A DNA stretch of 64,000 bases, taken from contig CAYJHQ010000002.1 in the NCBI GenBank assembly GCA_964369775.1, positions 1-64,000 of the forward strand. The letters run 5' to 3'. The notes below the pieces were generated by a model. It searched no databases. It saw only the letters and a list, made by a program, of their open reading frames with translations, and was not told the origin of the DNA. Shown here in pieces: positions 61,424 to 64,000 of this stretch. The position numbers and the translations under genes were made by a program. Origin of the DNA: CAUPWF01 sp964369775 (GTDB taxonomy: Bacteria; Bacillota; Clostridia; Lachnospirales; Lachnospiraceae). How positions within the stretch are numbered: the stretch's first letter is position 1; each line of letters starts with the position of its first letter.

Positions 61424-61702
61424 ATGGCACAAGAAGCATTGGGAATGGTAGAAACAAGAGGTTTAGTAGCAGCAGTTGAAGCAGCAGATGCAATGTGTAA
61501 AGCTGCAAATGTAACATTAGTAGGAACAGAGAAAATTGGATCAGGACTAGTAACAATTATGGTAAGAGGAGACGTTGGTGCTGTGAAATCTGCAGTAGAA
61601 GCAGGAGCAAACAGCGCTTCAGGACTTGGAGAATTAGTAGCTACACATGTAATCCCAAGACCACATACAGATGTAGAAGTGATTTTACCAAAAGTGAAAT
61701 AG
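61424..61702 (+). CDS. PduA/PduJ-like shell protein, copy 2
   Basis: A 92-residue BMC-H subunit differing from copy 1 at about 20 positions, mainly in the first helix (GLVAAVEAADAMCKAAN versus GLTAAIEAADAMTKSAE). Pore KIGSG retained. AAGGAGG before ATG 61424. A local duplication with the other shell gene between them. Confidence 0.93.
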   Translation: MAQEALGMVETRGLVAAVEAADAMCKAANVTLVGTEKIGSGLVTIMVRGDVGAVKSAVEAGANSASGLGELVATHVIPRPHTDVEVILPKVK

Positions 61703-61716
61703 TTGTGTGGTGACCT

Positions 61717-62364
61717 ATGGAGACTAAAAACATAGAATTAATCACAAAATTAGTATTGGAAAGCTTAGAACAAGCAAAAGAAAAAGGAAATGGATTTGTT
61801 GTGCCGGTTGGAATATCGGCACGTCATATCCATTTAACACAAGAGCATGTAGATGCACTCTTTGGAGATGGATATCAATTGACAAAGAAAAAAGAGTTAA
61901 TGGGTGGCCAATTTGCATCGAATGAACTAGTAACAATTGTAGGAGTAAAGCTTCGTGCAATTGAAAATGTTAGGATTTTGGGGCCAGTACGAAAAGCATC
62001 ACAAGTAGAGATTTCGAAAACAGATGCGATTAAACTTGGAATCAAAGCACCGATTCGAGAATCGGGAGATACCAAAGGCTCTTCTCCAATTGCAATTGTT
62101 GGGCCAAAAGGAGCTATATATCTACAAGAGGGATGCATTGTGGCAATGAGGCACATCCACATGTCCCCAAAAGATGCAAGGGCTGCAGGTGTAACGGATG
62201 GAGAAATCGTATCCGTAAAAGCAGACAATGAAAGAGGCACGATTTTAAATCACGTTAAAATCCGTGTTGATGAAAGTTTTACAATGGAAATGCATATTGA
62301 TACGGATGAAGCAAATGGAAGCAACATCATGCAAGGCAGTACGGTATCAATCATTAAGAGTTAA
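61717..62364 (+). CDS. pduL: Phosphate propanoyltransferase PduL
   Basis: A 215-residue PduL-type phosphotransacylase moving the acyl group from CoA to phosphate, regenerating CoA inside the shell. The duplicated metal-binding halves show PVGISARHIHLTQEHVDALFG, KKELMGGQFASNE, GPVRKASQVEIS and the second half AMRHIHMSPKDARAAGV. The N-terminus (NIELITKLVLESLEQA) is a likely encapsulation peptide. Confidence 0.93.
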   Translation: METKNIELITKLVLESLEQAKEKGNGFVVPVGISARHIHLTQEHVDALFGDGYQLTKKKELMGGQFASNELVTIVGVKLRAIENVRILGPVRKASQVEISKTDAIKLGIKAPIRESGDTKGSSPIAIVGPKGAIYLQEGCIVAMRHIHMSPKDARAAGVTDGEIVSVKADNERGTILNHVKIRVDESFTMEMHIDTDEANGSNIMQGSTVSIIKS

Positions 62365-62385
62365 AAGTTCGAATGGAGGATGGCT

Positions 62386-62640
62386 ATGATAATTGGAAAG
62401 GTAGTTGGAAGTATAATTTCCACAAGAAAACATGAAAAACTAGTTGGAAATAAGTTAATGGTTGTAGAACCGTTAGAATCTATGCAAGGTGGAAAAAACC
62501 AATTAGTTGCCATCGATCACATTGGAGCAGGAATAGGTGAAATCGTTCTAGTAGCACAAGGTAGTGCTGCTAGAGTCGGTTGCCAAGTAGAGAATGCCCC
62601 AATAGATGCAGCGATTGTAGGAATAGTTGATGAAGCGTAA
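62386..62640 (+). CDS. EutN/CcmL-type pentameric vertex protein
   Basis: An 84-residue BMC-P protein: MIIGKVVGSIISTRKHEKLVGNKLMVVE, KNQLVAIDHIGAGIGEIVLVAQGSAAR and a C-terminal DAAIVGIVDE. Pentamers cap the shell vertices. GGAGG six bases before ATG 62386 supports that start over one two codons earlier. Confidence 0.92.
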   Translation: MIIGKVVGSIISTRKHEKLVGNKLMVVEPLESMQGGKNQLVAIDHIGAGIGEIVLVAQGSAARVGCQVENAPIDAAIVGIVDEA

Positions 62641-62657
62641 AAGGAGTGAACTAGCAC

Positions 62658-64000
62658 ATGGAAGCGATGAATATAGACATAAATAAACTTAGCACTGTGC
62701 TACAAAATTCTGGAGTAGTAGGTGCTGGAGGAGCAGGGTTTCCTACCTATGTAAAATTAGATAAACGAGCAGAGACGATTATTATGAACTGCGCAGAATG
62801 CGAGCCTTTATTAAAGTTACACAGACAGCTTTTAGAGATTCGTGCATATGAGATATTACAGACCTTTAGTTGTATTGCAGATTTAGTAGAAGCAAAAGAA
62901 GCAATTATAGGAATTAAAAAAGAATACAAGGCTACAATTGTAGCGTTAAACCAATATATAGAAGAGTTTCCTAAAGTGAAGATTCATCTTTTAGATGGCG
63001 TATATCCAATGGGAGACGAAGTAGTACTTATTTACGAGGCTACAAAAAAGGTGGTAAAGCCAGGAGGCTTGCCGATTGAAGAAGGAATTGCAGTATTTAA
63101 TGTAGAGACAATCTATAATGTGTATAAAGCAGTAGTAGAAGATAAGCCGGTAACGGATAAATATGTATCCGTAGTTGCAGAGGTGAATCACCCAGTTACA
63201 CTTAAGGTGCCACTTGGAACAACCATAGAAGAAGTGGTAGAGTTAGCAGGTGGAGCCACCATAGAAGATCCTGCATACCTTGTAGGAGGTCCTATGATGG
63301 GACGCCTACAGAAGAAAGAAGACGTAATCACCAAGACCACAAATGCGATTTTAGTATTAGATAAAAATCATTTATTGATACAAAGACAGGGGAATAATGC
63401 ATCTATTAGCATGAAAAGAGCAGCATCGATCTGTTGCCAGTGCTCCATGTGTTCAGACTTATGTCCAAGAACAGCACTTGGCCATCCAGTGAATCCCCAT
63501 CTATTTATGAGAGCAGCAGCAAACGAAGACTTTCAAGATCTAAGTCCATTTTTAAATACGCTATATTGTTCAGCTTGTGGAGTATGTGAACTATATGCCT
63601 GTCCACAGAGTTTGGCACCGCGTACTTTAATGGCACAATACAAAGGTGGATTACAAAAGAATGGAATCAGACCAGAGAAGTTAAATAAGATTCCAGACAT
63701 AGATATTTCTCGTGAATATAGGAAAGTTCCAGAAGAGCGATTAGAAGCAAGGCTAGGGCTGTCGAAATACAATGAAGAAGCGCCATTAAAAGACGAAAGA
63801 GTAGTTGTTAAAAAAGTGCGTGTAAAATTGAGTCAGCACATAGGTGCACCTGCAATATCAATTGTGGAAAGTGGAGATTTGGTGGAAGAAGGTCAAATGA
63901 TTGCAAAGCCTAACAAGGGGTTAAGTGTGGCAATCCATGCACCTATAAGTGGTAAAGTAATAGCGGTTGATAAAGAAAGTATTACTATTACTCGAATAAG
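62658..64000 (+). CDS. RnfC/PduS-like iron-sulfur flavoprotein (3' truncated by window)
   Basis: At least 447 residues, running past the window end. The N-terminal RnfC/NuoF-like region has SGVVGAGGAGFPTYVKLD, IIMNCAECEPLLKLHRQLL and PMGDEVVLIYEATKK. Two [4Fe-4S] sites follow: CCQCSMCSDLCPR (about 256-268) and CSACGVCELYACPQ. A further barrel-sandwich (lipoyl-like) segment VRVKLSQHIGAPAISIVESGDLVEEG is near the end. In B12-dependent loci PduS reduces cobalamin; here the dehydratase needs no B12, so a role in NADH reoxidation or electron transfer across the shell is more likely. AAGGAG precedes ATG 62658. Confidence 0.88.
   Translation, partial: MEAMNIDINKLSTVLQNSGVVGAGGAGFPTYVKLDKRAETIIMNCAECEPLLKLHRQLLEIRAYEILQTFSCIADLVEAKEAIIGIKKEYKATIVALNQYIEEFPKVKIHLLDGVYPMGDEVVLIYEATKKVVKPGGLPIEEGIAVFNVETIYNVYKAVVEDKPVTDKYVSVVAEVNHPVTLKVPLGTTIEEVVELAGGATIEDPAYLVGGPMMGRLQKKEDVITKTTNAILVLDKNHLLIQRQGNNASISMKRAASICCQCSMCSDLCPRTALGHPVNPHLFMRAAANEDFQDLSPFLNTLYCSACGVCELYACPQSLAPRTLMAQYKGGLQKNGIRPEKLNKIPDIDISREYRKVPEERLEARLGLSKYNEEAPLKDERVVVKKVRVKLSQHIGAPAISIVESGDLVEEGQMIAKPNKGLSVAIHAPISGKVIAVDKESITITRI

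Noticed and set aside
1..64000. Mobile element, prophage, CRISPR or tRNA-linked island
   Set aside because: No transposase, integrase, phage or cas genes, no tRNA and no long direct repeats were recognised; composition looks uniform by eye.

Overview
The window looks like chromosome of a low-GC, endospore-forming anaerobe of the Firmicutes, most likely a Lachnospiraceae (Clostridium cluster XIVa) relative of Lachnoclostridium phytofermentans. This is inferred from A/T-rich codon use, strong AGGAGG-type ribosome sites, sporulation genes (cotJABC, CotF-like proteins, spoIIGA-sigE), a clostridial dcw cluster and a fucose/rhamnose-type microcompartment locus. No rRNA, tRNA, CRISPR array, insertion sequence or prophage was recognised.

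Layout. 1-4.1 kb (minus strand): spore coat cotJ genes, a PH-domain protein, the tRNA methyltransferase MnmM and a glycogen debranching enzyme. 4.2-9.5 kb: a gene remnant, two small coat proteins, two transporters, a broken HD-domain gene, xdhC and a Dabb protein. 9.5-16.3 kb: lipoate ligase (minus), then an aminotransferase / iron alcohol dehydrogenase / polar amino acid ABC transporter module. Two of its units each have a promoter followed by a terminator-like hairpin just before the first gene. 16.3-25.2 kb: molybdenum cofactor region, with an unusual two-domain MobA on the minus strand, gene debris, a molybdenum cofactor riboswitch, then a molybdopterin-binding protein, broken moeA, moaC, broken mobB, moaA, MOSC, mog and modABC. 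25.2-29 kb (minus): a compact oxidative pentose phosphate operon (pgl-gnd-zwf). 29-33 kb: free methionine sulfoxide reductase, nadE, an FtsW/RodA protein, DegV and a small membrane protein. 33-44.4 kb: division and cell wall cluster mraZ-rsmH-ftsL-two PBPs-mraY-murD-ftsW-divIB-ftsZ, preceded by a clear MraZ operator. 44.5-48.5 kb: MacAB-like efflux system. 48.6-52.5 kb: spoIIGA-sigE, an AI-2E family transporter and MetA. 52.6-64 kb: a glycyl-radical-enzyme bacterial microcompartment (BMC) locus, running off the window end inside an RnfC/PduS-like gene.

How the genes work together. In the BMC locus, a FucA-type aldolase cleaves fuculose-1-P (and probably rhamnulose-1-P) to lactaldehyde. Lactaldehyde is reduced to 1,2-propanediol, the B12-independent glycyl radical dehydratase makes propionaldehyde, and the CoA-acylating aldehyde dehydrogenase, PduL and alcohol dehydrogenase convert it to propionyl-phosphate and propanol inside a shell of five BMC-domain proteins and one pentamer. 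Encapsulation-peptide-like helices are visible on at least four cargo proteins.

The most unusual signal is in the molybdenum region. Uptake (modABC), early synthesis (moaA, moaC) and the riboswitch look intact. The insertion gene moeA, mobB and an HD-domain gene beside xdhC each carry internal deletions, as if the pathway is being lost by repeated small deletions. Functional intact copies elsewhere in the genome cannot be excluded.
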